A DNA stretch of 64,000 bases, taken from assembly GCA_028279945.1 (NCBI GenBank), contig JANQMT010000105.1, forward strand, positions 1 to 64,000, given 5' to 3'. The notes under the pieces were generated by a model. It worked only from the letters and a program-made list of their open reading frames with translations, ran no database searches and was not told the DNA's origin. Position 1 is the stretch's first letter, and each line of letters starts with the position of its first letter. Position numbers and translations under genes: made by a program. Below are positions 17,196-25,511 of this stretch, in pieces. This DNA comes from JAKSCF01 sp028279945. GTDB lineage: Bacteria; Bacillota; Clostridia; Peptostreptococcales; JAAYPU01.

Positions 17196-18257
17196 ATGAA
17201 GAGAATAGATGAAAGAAATACGATGTTTGCAAGGATGAGCTATGAGCAGAATTCAAAGGAATATGAGGATTATTATAAAAGAAATCCTGAGAAAAAAGAA
17301 ATAGATGATGAATTGAGAACCTTACCCAATATATGCGGGGAAGGGACAGCTACCTTTCATCCTCTTCATTCCCCTATTGCAGATGCAGGATTTAGATTTT
17401 TAGCAGATATTAAAAAGTATGCCGAGGGAGAAGTAAAAGAGAATCAGGTAGAGGTTTCGGCGGAGGAAATCACCAAAAAGATAAAAAAGCTTTCAAGATA
17501 TTTAGGAGCAAAGCTGGTGGGAACAGTTAAGCTGCAGGATTACCATTTTTACAGTCATAGAGGAAGAAATCCTGAGGTCTATGGAGACAAAATAGAAAAA
17601 CTCAATAAATACGGAATTGTTTTTGCGGTGGAAATGGACAAAGATATGATAAACAGAGCGCCGCAATGTGAAGAAGTGATTGCCGTAACCAAGGGATATG
17701 TAGATGCGGCTGTGATAGGTATGTGGATCAGCTACTATATTAGAGAACTGGGATATGAAGCAAGGAATCATATGGATGGCAACTATCTGGTTGTTGCGCC
17801 TTTGGTTGCACAGGACGCCGGTCTCGGAGAAATAGGAAGAAACGGAATATTGATTACAAAGGAATACGGTCAAAGGGTAAGGCTTGGAGTCGTTACCACG
17901 GACATTCCCTTAATCACCGATGAAAGAGAAGAGTTTGGAATCAAAGCGTTTTGCAAGCTGTGCAATAAATGTTCAAAAAATTGCCCGGCTAAAGCCATAC
18001 CCTATGGAGATATGGTGCTTTTGGATGGTGTTATGAGGTGGAAAATAAATCAAGAGCTGTGCTACAAAATGTGGAGAAAACTCGGAACCGATTGTGGCGT
18101 CTGTTTGTCCACATGTCCATTTAGTCAGGGCGTATCTATGGCGTTAATTGATAGAATGAAGGATTCAAAAGAGGATATGAAAAAGATCTTAAAGGCATAC
18201 GATGAACAACATGGAACAAGACCCTATATAAAAGAACCATTGGATTTACTAAAATAG
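17196..18257 (+). CDS. Reductive-dehalogenase-like / QueG-like 4Fe-4S protein
   Basis: A 353-residue protein with a C-terminal double cluster region: CKLCNKCSKNCP (C-x2-C-x2-C-x3-C-P) and CGVCLSTCP. Before it is the motif AGLGEIGRNG typical of the cobalamin-binding region shared by reductive dehalogenases and epoxyqueuosine reductase. No twin-arginine signal or membrane helix is present, so it is cytoplasmic, unlike respiratory dehalogenases. The ATG at 17196 is preferred over one at 17187 because AAAGGA lies eight bases upstream. No membrane anchor gene is adjacent. The substrate is unknown. Confidence 0.82.
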   Translation: MKRIDERNTMFARMSYEQNSKEYEDYYKRNPEKKEIDDELRTLPNICGEGTATFHPLHSPIADAGFRFLADIKKYAEGEVKENQVEVSAEEITKKIKKLSRYLGAKLVGTVKLQDYHFYSHRGRNPEVYGDKIEKLNKYGIVFAVEMDKDMINRAPQCEEVIAVTKGYVDAAVIGMWISYYIRELGYEARNHMDGNYLVVAPLVAQDAGLGEIGRNGILITKEYGQRVRLGVVTTDIPLITDEREEFGIKAFCKLCNKCSKNCPAKAIPYGDMVLLDGVMRWKINQELCYKMWRKLGTDCGVCLSTCPFSQGVSMALIDRMKDSKEDMKKILKAYDEQHGTRPYIKEPLDLLK

Positions 18258-18295
18258 TTATATTTTTATGCTGCATTGCACGAGGAGTGGTAGAA

Positions 18296-18583
18296 TTGAT
18301 TACCGGAATATGTAAATTAGAGATGATGTTATTTGAAGTACATTCGTTAAAAGAAAAAAGAATGATTATAAAAAGTATCATTGGACGTCTTCAAGCTAAA
18401 TTTAATAGTTCTGTATCTGAGGTAGGCTACCAAGACCAATGGAGAAGAAGTGAGATAGGTATATCCTGTGTCAGTACCAATACAAAACATGCCAATCAGA
18501 TGCTGGACAAAATCATAGATTTTGTTGAAAAAGACGGAAGAGTAGAAATCATTCGTCAGGAAACAGAATATATCGGCTCATGA
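18296..18583 (+). CDS. DUF503 (YlxP-like) protein
   Basis: A 95-residue protein of the DUF503/YlxP family, small cytoplasmic proteins of unknown role often near ribosome-biogenesis genes. The family hallmark is seen early: HSLKEKRMIIKSIIGRL, followed by SVSEVGYQDQWRRSEIGISCV. The TTG start at 18296 is chosen because GAGGAG sits eight bases upstream and family members start just before the first strand; a GTG at 18287 overlaps that site. It sits between the iron-sulfur protein gene and nth. Confidence 0.85.
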   Translation: MITGICKLEMMLFEVHSLKEKRMIIKSIIGRLQAKFNSSVSEVGYQDQWRRSEIGISCVSTNTKHANQMLDKIIDFVEKDGRVEIIRQETEYIGS

Positions 18584-18701
18584 TCAACCTTAGATTATTC
18601 ACGATAAAATCCAAAATATTTGTACCTTTTTCCCAGAAATAAATAATTAAAAGATTTGAAAACGGGTAAGTAGTATTAAAAGACATAGAGGCGGTGAGTT
18701 T

Positions 18702-19334
18702 ATGAAAAAAAACGCAGAGATTATTTTAGATGAATTAGAGCAGCTATATCCTGCAGCGGATTGTGAGTTGACATATCGTACGCCTTTTCAATTGTTAATT
18801 GCAGTGGTATTATCTGCTCAAACAACCGACAAGAAGGTAAATGATGTAACAAAAGATCTTTTTGCGGAGTATCCGGACTTAGAGGCCATGTTGACTTTAT
18901 CGGAGATGGAATTACAAAATAAAATAAAAAAAATAGGTCTATACCGAAATAAATCAAAAAGTGTACGCAACTTATGCATCATGCTTGCAGAAGAATTTGA
19001 CGGGAAAGTGCCGGATGCATACGATGATTTAATTCGTCTGCCCGGCGTAGGAAGAAAAACAGCCAATGTGGTATTAAGTAACGCCTTTTCAAAGCCCGCT
19101 ATAGCAGTGGACACGCATGTTTTTAGAGTGTCCAATAGAATAGGACTGGCAGAAGCGAAAGATGTACTTCAAACTGAATTGCAGCTTATGGACCTGATAC
19201 CTAAAGAGCGGTGGTCACTTTCTCATCATCTACTGATTTGGCATGGCAGAAGAACGTGTAAAGCGAAGAAGCCCGGCTGTGAAGTATGTCCGATCAGTGA
19301 ATACTGTAAGTATTATTTGAATAACAATGCTTGA
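18702..19334 (+). CDS. nth: Endonuclease III
   Basis: Nth removes oxidised pyrimidines and nicks the abasic site in base excision repair. The 210-residue protein has the helix-hairpin-helix LPGVGRKTANVV with the catalytic lysine, the catalytic aspartate in AVDTHVFRVSNR, and a C-terminal 4Fe-4S loop C-x6-C-x2-C-x5-C (CKAKKPGCEVCPISEYC). All key residues are present. A GGCGGTGAG site precedes the ATG. Another base-excision enzyme, nfo, lies at 43.7 kb. Confidence 0.97.
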   Translation: MKKNAEIILDELEQLYPAADCELTYRTPFQLLIAVVLSAQTTDKKVNDVTKDLFAEYPDLEAMLTLSEMELQNKIKKIGLYRNKSKSVRNLCIMLAEEFDGKVPDAYDDLIRLPGVGRKTANVVLSNAFSKPAIAVDTHVFRVSNRIGLAEAKDVLQTELQLMDLIPKERWSLSHHLLIWHGRRTCKAKKPGCEVCPISEYCKYYLNNNA

Positions 19335-19433
19335 AAGCCCATTTAATCACACTTGCTGAATGGCAAAGCTTCACTTCTCAAAGAATATTTGATTTCATGT
19401 ATAAAAATCAATGACTTAAAAAAGAATCTTATG

Positions 19434-19476
19434 TATAATGTTGATAGGTCGGCATCTTTGTATGGATACAAGATGC
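19434..19476 (+). promoter_or_regulatory. -10 element and 5' hairpin of lysA
   Basis: TATAAT at 19434-19439 has a modest -35 (ATGACT, 17 nt upstream). Right after the expected start, GCATCTT-TGTAT and ATACA-AGATGC (19452-19476) form a compact hairpin. It lacks a long T-tract, so it may stabilise the transcript or act in control. No lysine aptamer blocks are seen here. Confidence 0.45.
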
Positions 19477-19515
19477 ACTTTTATATAGTTAAGTTATGAA
19501 AGAGGTTGAATCACG

Positions 19516-20796
19516 ATGTGTAATATGAATGAAGAAAAGAACTTATTTTTTGATGGTGCTGATACAGTAAAGTTAGCTGAAAAATATGGGACGCCTTTAT
19601 ATGTCATGTCAGAAAGCTATATTTTAGAGCGATGTCATGAGATTAAAAGAGATTATTTGAATAAATATAAGAATACAAGAGCTGTTTTTGCAAGTAAAGC
19701 ATTTTTAAATATGGAAATGTGCAGAATTATTGCCAGAGAAGGTCTGGGGTTGGATGTGGTGTCCGGAGGAGAGCTTCATACGGCTATTAAAGCGGGTTTC
19801 CCAATGGAAAGATGTGTGTTTCATGGCAATAACAAATCGTATAGTGAGATAGAAATGGCAGTATCAAATGATGTGGGAAGAATGGTCGTAGACAGTGAAT
19901 ACGAGCTTGAAATGATTGAAGGGATGGCTAAAGATCATAATAAGACCATGCCAATATTATTTAGAATTACTCCCGGAGTAGATGTCCATACACATAAATT
20001 TATTTCTACAGGTCAGCAGGATTCAAAATTTGGTATTCCTCTCAATCAAGATATTCTTTATGCTTATATTCGTAAGGCTATGGAGATGAAACATGTTGAA
20101 TTAAAAGGTTTTCATTTTCATATAGGCTCACAATTATTAGATAATACTTGCCATTTAATGGCGCTGGATGTGCTGCTTGATTTATTAAAAAAAGTCAAAG
20201 CAGATCTTGATTTTGAAGCCAAAGAAATTAATCTGGGTGGCGGGTTTGGCATCCATTATACAGGAGAAGAAAAAAGACATGACTTATCCTATTTCGTTGA
20301 TCCAATGATGGAGAATATTTACAGCAAGTGTGAAGCTTATCAATTATCCATACCAGAGGTTACCATAGAACCCGGAAGGTGGATTGTTGGAGAAGCAGGT
20401 ATCAGCTTATATACCATAGGGGCGATAAAAGAGATACCTAATATTAGAACCTATGTATCCGTAGATGGGGGTATGACAGATAATTTAAGACCGGCTCTGT
20501 ATAATGCAAAATATGAAGCTGTTATTGCAAATAAAGTCAATGAAGCTAAGGAACAATTAGTAACCATAGCAGGTAAGTGTTGTGAATCCAGCGATATTTT
20601 AATCTGGGATATAGATGTTCCGCCATTGGAAGCAGGCGATATTTTAGCGGTATTTTGCACAGGAGCATACAACTACACCATGGCAAATAACTATAATCGA
20701 TTACCCAGACCGGCCGTTGTTATGGTTAAAGAAGGGCAAGACAGGTTAATGGTAAAACGAGAAACCTATGATGATTTATTAGGCAGAGATATTTAA
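19516..20796 (+). CDS. lysA: Diaminopimelate decarboxylase
   Basis: LysA removes CO2 from meso-diaminopimelate to give L-lysine, using pyridoxal phosphate. The 426-residue protein is a fold-type III enzyme: the cofactor lysine lies in AVFASKAFLN (about residue 56), the phosphate-binding glycines in NLGGGFGIHY, the specificity segment EPGRWIVG, and the second-subunit motif CCESSDIL. GAGG stands ten bases before the ATG. It stands alone, outside the dap operon, and ends in a strong terminator. Confidence 0.96.
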   Translation: MCNMNEEKNLFFDGADTVKLAEKYGTPLYVMSESYILERCHEIKRDYLNKYKNTRAVFASKAFLNMEMCRIIAREGLGLDVVSGGELHTAIKAGFPMERCVFHGNNKSYSEIEMAVSNDVGRMVVDSEYELEMIEGMAKDHNKTMPILFRITPGVDVHTHKFISTGQQDSKFGIPLNQDILYAYIRKAMEMKHVELKGFHFHIGSQLLDNTCHLMALDVLLDLLKKVKADLDFEAKEINLGGGFGIHYTGEEKRHDLSYFVDPMMENIYSKCEAYQLSIPEVTIEPGRWIVGEAGISLYTIGAIKEIPNIRTYVSVDGGMTDNLRPALYNAKYEAVIANKVNEAKEQLVTIAGKCCESSDILIWDIDVPPLEAGDILAVFCTGAYNYTMANNYNRLPRPAVVMVKEGQDRLMVKRETYDDLLGRDI

Positions 20797-20814
20797 AAAA
20801 TATAAATATGAAAG

Positions 20815-20853
20815 AAACCAAATCACAAGATCAAATGTGATTTGGTTTTTTTA
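20815..20853 (+). terminator. Terminator of lysA
   Basis: AAACCAAATCACA (20815-20827) pairs perfectly with TGTGATTTGGTTT (20836-20848) and is followed by a run of T. Confidence 0.9.
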
Positions 20854-20958
20854 TTATATAGCTAAAAACGATTAAAAACTTTTGACATGCTGAAAGAATT
20901 AAAAGAATAGAATATAACATAAGATGTGCGAAGTGTAATTAAGGGGGGATTTTGAAAA

Positions 20959-22236
20959 ATGGACCATATACAACCATTGGTTTTTATCCCTGGGATAATG
21001 GGATCAATGAGTAATGAAATTGTACCGGGTACCGGAAATTGGGGCTTTGGACCAGCTTCAATTGTATATGATAAATTTATTGAAAAGCTTGAGAATATGG
21101 GGTATAAGAAGGATGAAACCCTTTTTATCTGTTACTATAATTGGAAACAAAGCTGTAATTCCAACGCCAAAAGATTTCTTTATAAAACCATAGAAAGGGC
21201 TAAAAAAGTCAGCGGAGCAAAAAAAATAGATGTAGTTGCCCATAGCCTGGGCGGTTTGGTGGTTCGTGCTTATATAGGCAGTGAATTTTATGGAGATGAT
21301 ATCGATAAACTCATTATGTTATCTTCCCCAAATACAGGCGCAACGGATGCATATTATCTGTGGGGAGAAGGAAAACTTCCGGACAGAACAGGCGATGACC
21401 CGAATCTTTTATACATGATTGTAGAAGGTTATTTGCATATATTAAAAAGATACTATAATATTGAATCCACAAAGGAATTGATACACAAAGAATTTAAGGG
21501 TGTAAAGGAATTACTGCCTTCAAAAAGTTTTGGAAGCTATTTATTTTACTTGGATAGCCAAGATATAATGCGGTATATCTCCTATGACAATTTACAATAC
21601 AAAAATGATTTTTTAGATGAGTTAAATGATAACTATAAAATATATAGGAAAAAAGGGATTACAATATATTTGATTGCCGGTGCCGGTAAGACCACCACTA
21701 AATCTATTCAGATAGAGAACGCATCTTTTGATAAGAAAAATAATCTTGTTAAAGGAGAAGAAAAGTCCTATAAAATAAGAACTTATGAAGGTGACGGCAC
21801 CGTTCTGGTAAAAAGTGCGCTGGAAATGGTAGGTATAAAATATGTTGTGCAATCCACACATTCGGATATCTTAATAGAAAGCGAAAAAATAATCCGACAA
21901 ATACTCATAAGGGATTATAGACGAATTCAAAAACAATACCTGTCTCAAAAAGATATGATCAGTATAGTGGTGTGTGGCAGCGGACGATTCAAATTAAAAA
22001 TTGATGAGAAGGTTTATAGAGTACAACAAAATATTCGTATGAAAGATTTATATTATCATGAGTCCGGAAAAATTAGATGGCTTTTCTTAGAAAAAGAGAA
22101 GAACAAGAACGTTGCAGTCTATTATGATGCCTATAATAATGAGACCATAGATGTCCTCATTAACCGCAATAATGAAATAAAAAGAGAAAGAATGATGACA
22201 CATAAATTAAAGCAATATCAATTAATTGAAGCGTAA
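20959..22236 (+). CDS. LCAT/lipase-like alpha/beta hydrolase
   Basis: A 425-residue alpha/beta hydrolase. The N-terminal half carries the oxyanion region FIPGIMGS (residues 9-16) and the nucleophile elbow AHSLGG with S96. The layout resembles the lecithin:cholesterol acyltransferase-like and PGAP1-like hydrolases. There is no signal peptide, so it is probably cytoplasmic. The C-terminal third (after about residue 300) is lysine-rich with beta-type segments and is not recognised. The gene stands alone with a GGGGG site and a large convergent terminator. Lipase, esterase or acyltransferase activity cannot be told apart. Confidence 0.75.
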   Translation: MDHIQPLVFIPGIMGSMSNEIVPGTGNWGFGPASIVYDKFIEKLENMGYKKDETLFICYYNWKQSCNSNAKRFLYKTIERAKKVSGAKKIDVVAHSLGGLVVRAYIGSEFYGDDIDKLIMLSSPNTGATDAYYLWGEGKLPDRTGDDPNLLYMIVEGYLHILKRYYNIESTKELIHKEFKGVKELLPSKSFGSYLFYLDSQDIMRYISYDNLQYKNDFLDELNDNYKIYRKKGITIYLIAGAGKTTTKSIQIENASFDKKNNLVKGEEKSYKIRTYEGDGTVLVKSALEMVGIKYVVQSTHSDILIESEKIIRQILIRDYRRIQKQYLSQKDMISIVVCGSGRFKLKIDEKVYRVQQNIRMKDLYYHESGKIRWLFLEKEKNKNVAVYYDAYNNETIDVLINRNNEIKRERMMTHKLKQYQLIEA

Positions 22237-22277
22237 CGCAAATAAAAACTCAGGCTTGCCTGAGTTTTTATTTGCGT
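22236..22277. terminator. Long bidirectional terminator overlapping two stop codons
   Basis: A perfect 20-bp inverted repeat with a 2-nt centre begins at the last base of the hydrolase stop codon and covers the last codons and stop of the convergent kal gene. A and T tracts lie inside the stem arms, so it can work in both directions. Confidence 0.88.
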
Positions 22278-22654
22278 TGATTATCTTTTGGGACCACGCA
22301 GGTTCCGCTGGCTTTGCAAACGATAATAGGTTCGTCCAAAACATCGCATGCAGTTTCACTAATATCCGGTCTGGGAACGATGACTTTTCGAGCTTCAAAT
22401 ACCATTTTTCTTGAAGTATTACCGATTTCAACAATCTCACCATAGGCTTCAATATAATCACCTGCATAGACAGGTGCTTTAAATTCTACATTATCATAAG
22501 CACAAAACAATCCTTCGTCACCATCATTTATGATGAGAAGTTCAGTAGCGACATCGCCAAATAGATTTAGCATTCTTGCACCATCTACCAAGTTACCTCC
22601 GTAATGCGCATCATGCATAGACATTCTAACTCGAATGGTAGAAGTTATGTTCAT
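22268..22654 (-). CDS. kal: 3-aminobutyryl-CoA ammonia-lyase
   Basis: Kal removes ammonia from 3-aminobutyryl-CoA to give crotonyl-CoA in lysine fermentation. The 128-residue hot-dog-fold protein has the family features SMHDAHYGGNLVDGARML near the start, FGDVATEL and YDNVEFKAPVYAGD. Length is normal. It stands alone; kamA, kamD/E, kdd and kce, which usually accompany it, are not in this window. GGAGGT precedes the ATG and a consensus sigma-54 promoter lies 90 nt upstream. The assignment is from family resemblance. Confidence 0.85.
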   Translation of the reverse strand: MNITSTIRVRMSMHDAHYGGNLVDGARMLNLFGDVATELLIINDGDEGLFCAYDNVEFKAPVYAGDYIEAYGEIVEIGNTSRKMVFEARKVIVPRPDISETACDVLDEPIIVCKASGTCVVPKDNQRK

Positions 22655-22743
22655 TCAATGATTACCTCCTTGTTCTAATCTAAGCTTTCAATCATTTATT
22701 ATGTAAGTTTGGGTGTTGGATAGCGTGTGTTCATAGTATATTA

Positions 22744-22759
22744 TGCAAATCATATACCA
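22744..22759 (-). promoter_or_regulatory. Sigma-54 promoter of kal
   Basis: On the minus strand TGGTATATGATTTGCA fits TGGYAYRNNNNTTGCW at every defined base, with GG and GC ten bases apart. The start would be near 22733, about 80 nt before the ATG. A 14-bp inverted repeat lies just upstream. Confidence 0.78.
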
Positions 22760-22790
22760 AAAAAAACGGACATTTTCAAAGGCAAAGTAC

Positions 22791-22852
22791 CCTTATCGAA
22801 CCATTTTTGAATAATAAGCTTAATATTTATCTGAAAATATGGTTCGATAAGG
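22791..22852. repeat. Inverted repeat, likely activator site for the kal promoter
   Basis: CCTTATCGAACCAT (22791-22804) and ATGGTTCGATAAGG (22839-22852) are perfect 14-bp inverted copies separated by 34 nt. They sit about 60-120 bp upstream of the sigma-54 start, the usual place for an enhancer-binding protein. No T-tract suggests a terminator. Confidence 0.6.
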
Positions 22853-22870
22853 AGAAAAGTGTGAATAAAA

Positions 22871-22896
22871 AAGGACTTTGTAAAAACAAAATCCTT
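22871..22896 (-). terminator. Terminator of the hom-SEC-C unit
   Basis: On the minus strand AAGGATTTTGT pairs with ACAAAGTCCTT (one G-U) and is followed by TTTT. It lies 12 nt past the SEC-C gene stop. Confidence 0.8.
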
Positions 22897-22908
22897 AACA
22901 GCTTATAG

Positions 22909-23403
22909 TTATAATCCACAGCATTTTTTATATTTTTTTCCGCTTCCGCATGGACAGGGTTCATTTCTGCCCGGTTTCTTTTCTTTTACAATGGTTTTGG
23001 ACCGCCGTTGTGCCTTTGTGATTTCATCTCGTTTTTCTTGAGGCAAAACCTTGTCCCACTCAGCAATGGTAAACAAATGCTCTGCTTTTGCTTCCAGCAT
23101 GTTGTAGTAAAGCTTTTCGAAATCAATATCTAAATTGATTTCAGAGCTTTCATCCACTTCTTCTAATTCAAACGGTGTTTTTAAACTAGATTGAATACCA
23201 TCTAAGAATCCCATAAATAATTCATTGGAAGCGCCAAATTTTTCTGCAAGATCGTTATATTTACCGGTAAGAGCATCTTCGTGCTGACTTAAAATATGTG
23301 TATAGATGTTTTGTTCTACCTGACTATACTTCTCCCAGAAAACCGGAAAACTGTCTTCCGTTTGATTAGAAACTAAATTCTGCCATTTTTCATAAAAACT
23401 CAT
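22909..23403 (-). CDS. SEC-C motif protein
   Basis: A 164-residue protein ending in a SEC-C zinc-binding motif, PCPCGSGKKYKKCC, preceded by the usual basic stretch KKPGRNE. The rest is an acidic helical domain without a recognised family. SEC-C tails occur on SecA and on many small proteins and bind zinc. The ATG at 23403 is chosen since AGAAGG lies eight bases upstream; a GTG at 23412 overlaps that site. It follows hom by 27 nt and shares its terminator. The role is unknown. Confidence 0.82.
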   Translation of the reverse strand: MSFYEKWQNLVSNQTEDSFPVFWEKYSQVEQNIYTHILSQHEDALTGKYNDLAEKFGASNELFMGFLDGIQSSLKTPFELEEVDESSEINLDIDFEKLYYNMLEAKAEHLFTIAEWDKVLPQEKRDEITKAQRRSKTIVKEKKPGRNEPCPCGSGKKYKKCCGL

Positions 23404-23430
23404 TCTGATCACCTTCTTTTGTTATTGTAT

Positions 23431-24714
23431 TTATTGCTCTACCCTTAAAATACTTTTAATTTCTTTTACAGTATTATCATGAGAAATGGTTTCTAAAGTT
23501 TTATCTAACTGTTGTCGTGTGCATTCATGCAGGATATAAATAACCGGAACAAATTTTTCTCCTCTTGAACGCTGCATGACAGATTCGATACTAATACCGT
23601 TATTACCAAATGCAGTGGTAATCATTCCCAGTGCACCCGGCTTATCTTCAACACTTAAGTGGATATAGTATTTGCTTAGTCCCTCACCAATAAGCTGATA
23701 TTCACCGTTACGCTTTTGTGGAATACAGATGGAAGGATTAAAGTCTGTTCCCATAATTTTTGCAATTTCCAAAACATCACCAACGACCGCACTGCCGGTA
23801 GGCATAGATCCTGCACCTTTACCATACAGCATCAATTCACCGACTGCATTGCCTTTTACAAACAAAGCATTGAACTCATTACTAACGGATGCAAGTGGGT
23901 GGGTGCTTGGAATCAATGTTGGATGAACATGAAATTCCAACTCATCGTTATGTTTCTTAGCTGTAGAAAGTAATTTGATCTTATATCCAAATTGAGAAGC
24001 GTATTCTATATCATCCTTGGAAATTTTAGTAATCCCTTCTCTTGGAATTTGATCCGGGCTGACATTGATACCAAAAGCTGTAGAAAGTAAAATGGCTAAT
24101 TTATAGGCGGCATCTTCTCCCTCTACATCAGATGTTGGATCAGCTTCAGCAAAACCTTTTTCCTGGGCAACCTTTAATACGGCTTCATATTCCAAACCAA
24201 AATCAGTCATTTGTGTTAATATATAGTTGGTTGTCCCATTCACAATACCCATAATTTCTTCAAAGTTGTTAACACTTAATGGATTAGAAAGTGTATTGAT
24301 AATGGGAATACCACCGCCCACACTGGCTTCATATCTTAAAGATACATTGTTTTCTTCGGCTGTTTGAATTAAATCTTGTCCATAAGTTGCGATAACCGCT
24401 TTATTAGCTGTTACAACATGTTTTTTGTTTAAAAGAGCACGTTTCATATATTCGTAAGCCGGATGTATGCCACCTAAAACTTCGATAACAATATCTATAT
24501 CAGGATCTTCTAATATACTTTCAACATCAGAAGTAAGCATATCACGATCAAAAGAAAACTCTCTTTTTTTATTGACATCATTGACCAATATTTTTTTTAT
24601 TGTGATTTCTTTTTCGGCTGATTCATTAATTTTATTACCATTCATATTAAGTATACTGTATACTCCTGAACCCACATTACCAATGCCCAACAATCCAATA
24701 TTTACTCTTTTCAC
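23431..24714 (-). CDS. hom: Homoserine dehydrogenase
   Basis: Hom reduces aspartate semialdehyde to homoserine, the branch toward threonine and methionine. The 427-residue protein has the nucleotide loop GIGNVGSGV, the catalytic region NGTTNYILTQM followed by EADPTSDVEG(E)D, and a C-terminal ACT domain (about residues 345-425, beginning YIHLSVEDKPGALG) expected to sense threonine. The GTG start at 24714 is chosen because AAAGGAGG lies upstream at proper distance; upstream in-frame codons lack a site. hom, asd, dap genes and lysA all lie in this window. Confidence 0.95.
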   Translation of the reverse strand: MKRVNIGLLGIGNVGSGVYSILNMNGNKINESAEKEITIKKILVNDVNKKREFSFDRDMLTSDVESILEDPDIDIVIEVLGGIHPAYEYMKRALLNKKHVVTANKAVIATYGQDLIQTAEENNVSLRYEASVGGGIPIINTLSNPLSVNNFEEIMGIVNGTTNYILTQMTDFGLEYEAVLKVAQEKGFAEADPTSDVEGEDAAYKLAILLSTAFGINVSPDQIPREGITKISKDDIEYASQFGYKIKLLSTAKKHNDELEFHVHPTLIPSTHPLASVSNEFNALFVKGNAVGELMLYGKGAGSMPTGSAVVGDVLEIAKIMGTDFNPSICIPQKRNGEYQLIGEGLSKYYIHLSVEDKPGALGMITTAFGNNGISIESVMQRSRGEKFVPVIYILHECTRQQLDKTLETISHDNTVKEIKSILRVEQ

Positions 24715-25022
24715 AGGCGTGACCTCCTTTTTTTGAAACCTCAAAATATAAAATATTATATTACATTGACATGCATTTGTCTTTATAAATAAAAAAAAAC
24801 TTGTTTTGTAATAATAAATTTGTAATAATAAATAGGTTTTTTGAAACATAAAAATAATTTAGAATGAGAAGACACGGTATAGATTTTTTATGTGAATTCA
24901 AAATTTATTCTAAATGTTAAAAATAAGTTAAAAAAATGTTAAATTAGTGGTATAATAACTCGGTGATAAAAGTTGGGTGGTTTGTATGACATGCCGCCTT
25001 GGTATTGAGGATGGTGAAAAGA

Positions 25023-25493
25023 TTGGCTGTTAATATTGTACTCGTTGAACCTGAAATCCCCCCAAATACAGGAAATATAGCTAGAACATGTGCTGTAACA
25101 GGTGCTAAGCTTCATCTTGTTGAGCCTCTGGGGTTTTCCATAGAAGACAAGCATCTTAAACGTGCAGGACTAGATTATTGGTCCCATCTAAAATTAGAAA
25201 CACATGAGAGTATAGATGCATTTTTGGAAAAGCATCGAAAGGCTGAGATGTATTTTGCAACCACAAAAGGGGGAACACGGTATACAGATATTTCTTATAA
25301 TGATGAATGCTTTATCTTATTCGGAAAAGAAACAGCAGGACTTCCTCAAAGTGTGTTGGAATTGTTTCCGGAACACAATATAAGAATTCCCATGAATGAT
25401 AAAGTAGGTGCAAGATCGCTGAATCTTGCCAATTCAGTTAACATTATATTATACGAGGTACTTAGACAGACAGGATTTATAGGATTATTATAA
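25023..25493 (+). CDS. trmL: tRNA (cytidine(34)-2'-O)-methyltransferase
   Basis: TrmL, a SPOUT methyltransferase, methylates the ribose of the wobble base in certain leucine tRNAs. The protein shows VLVEPEIPPNTGNIARTC at its start, LFGKETAGLP in the middle and the trefoil-knot cofactor segment IPMNDKVGARSLNLANSVNI near its end. The start is uncertain. TTG at 25023 (156 residues) matches family starts and has TGAGG 12 nt upstream; ATG at 25011 or TTG at 24999 are possible. It reads in the same frame as the next gene, separated by a TAA. Confidence 0.9.
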   Translation: MAVNIVLVEPEIPPNTGNIARTCAVTGAKLHLVEPLGFSIEDKHLKRAGLDYWSHLKLETHESIDAFLEKHRKAEMYFATTKGGTRYTDISYNDECFILFGKETAGLPQSVLELFPEHNIRIPMNDKVGARSLNLANSVNIILYEVLRQTGFIGLL

Positions 25494-25511
25494 GAAGAGG
25501 AGGAGATCAAA

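Noticed and set aside
22791..22852. The CCTTATCGAACCAT inverted repeat as a terminator or a MITE
   Set aside because: There is no T tract and the 34-nt spacer is long. No target-site duplication or further copies are seen in the window. An activator site fits its position better.
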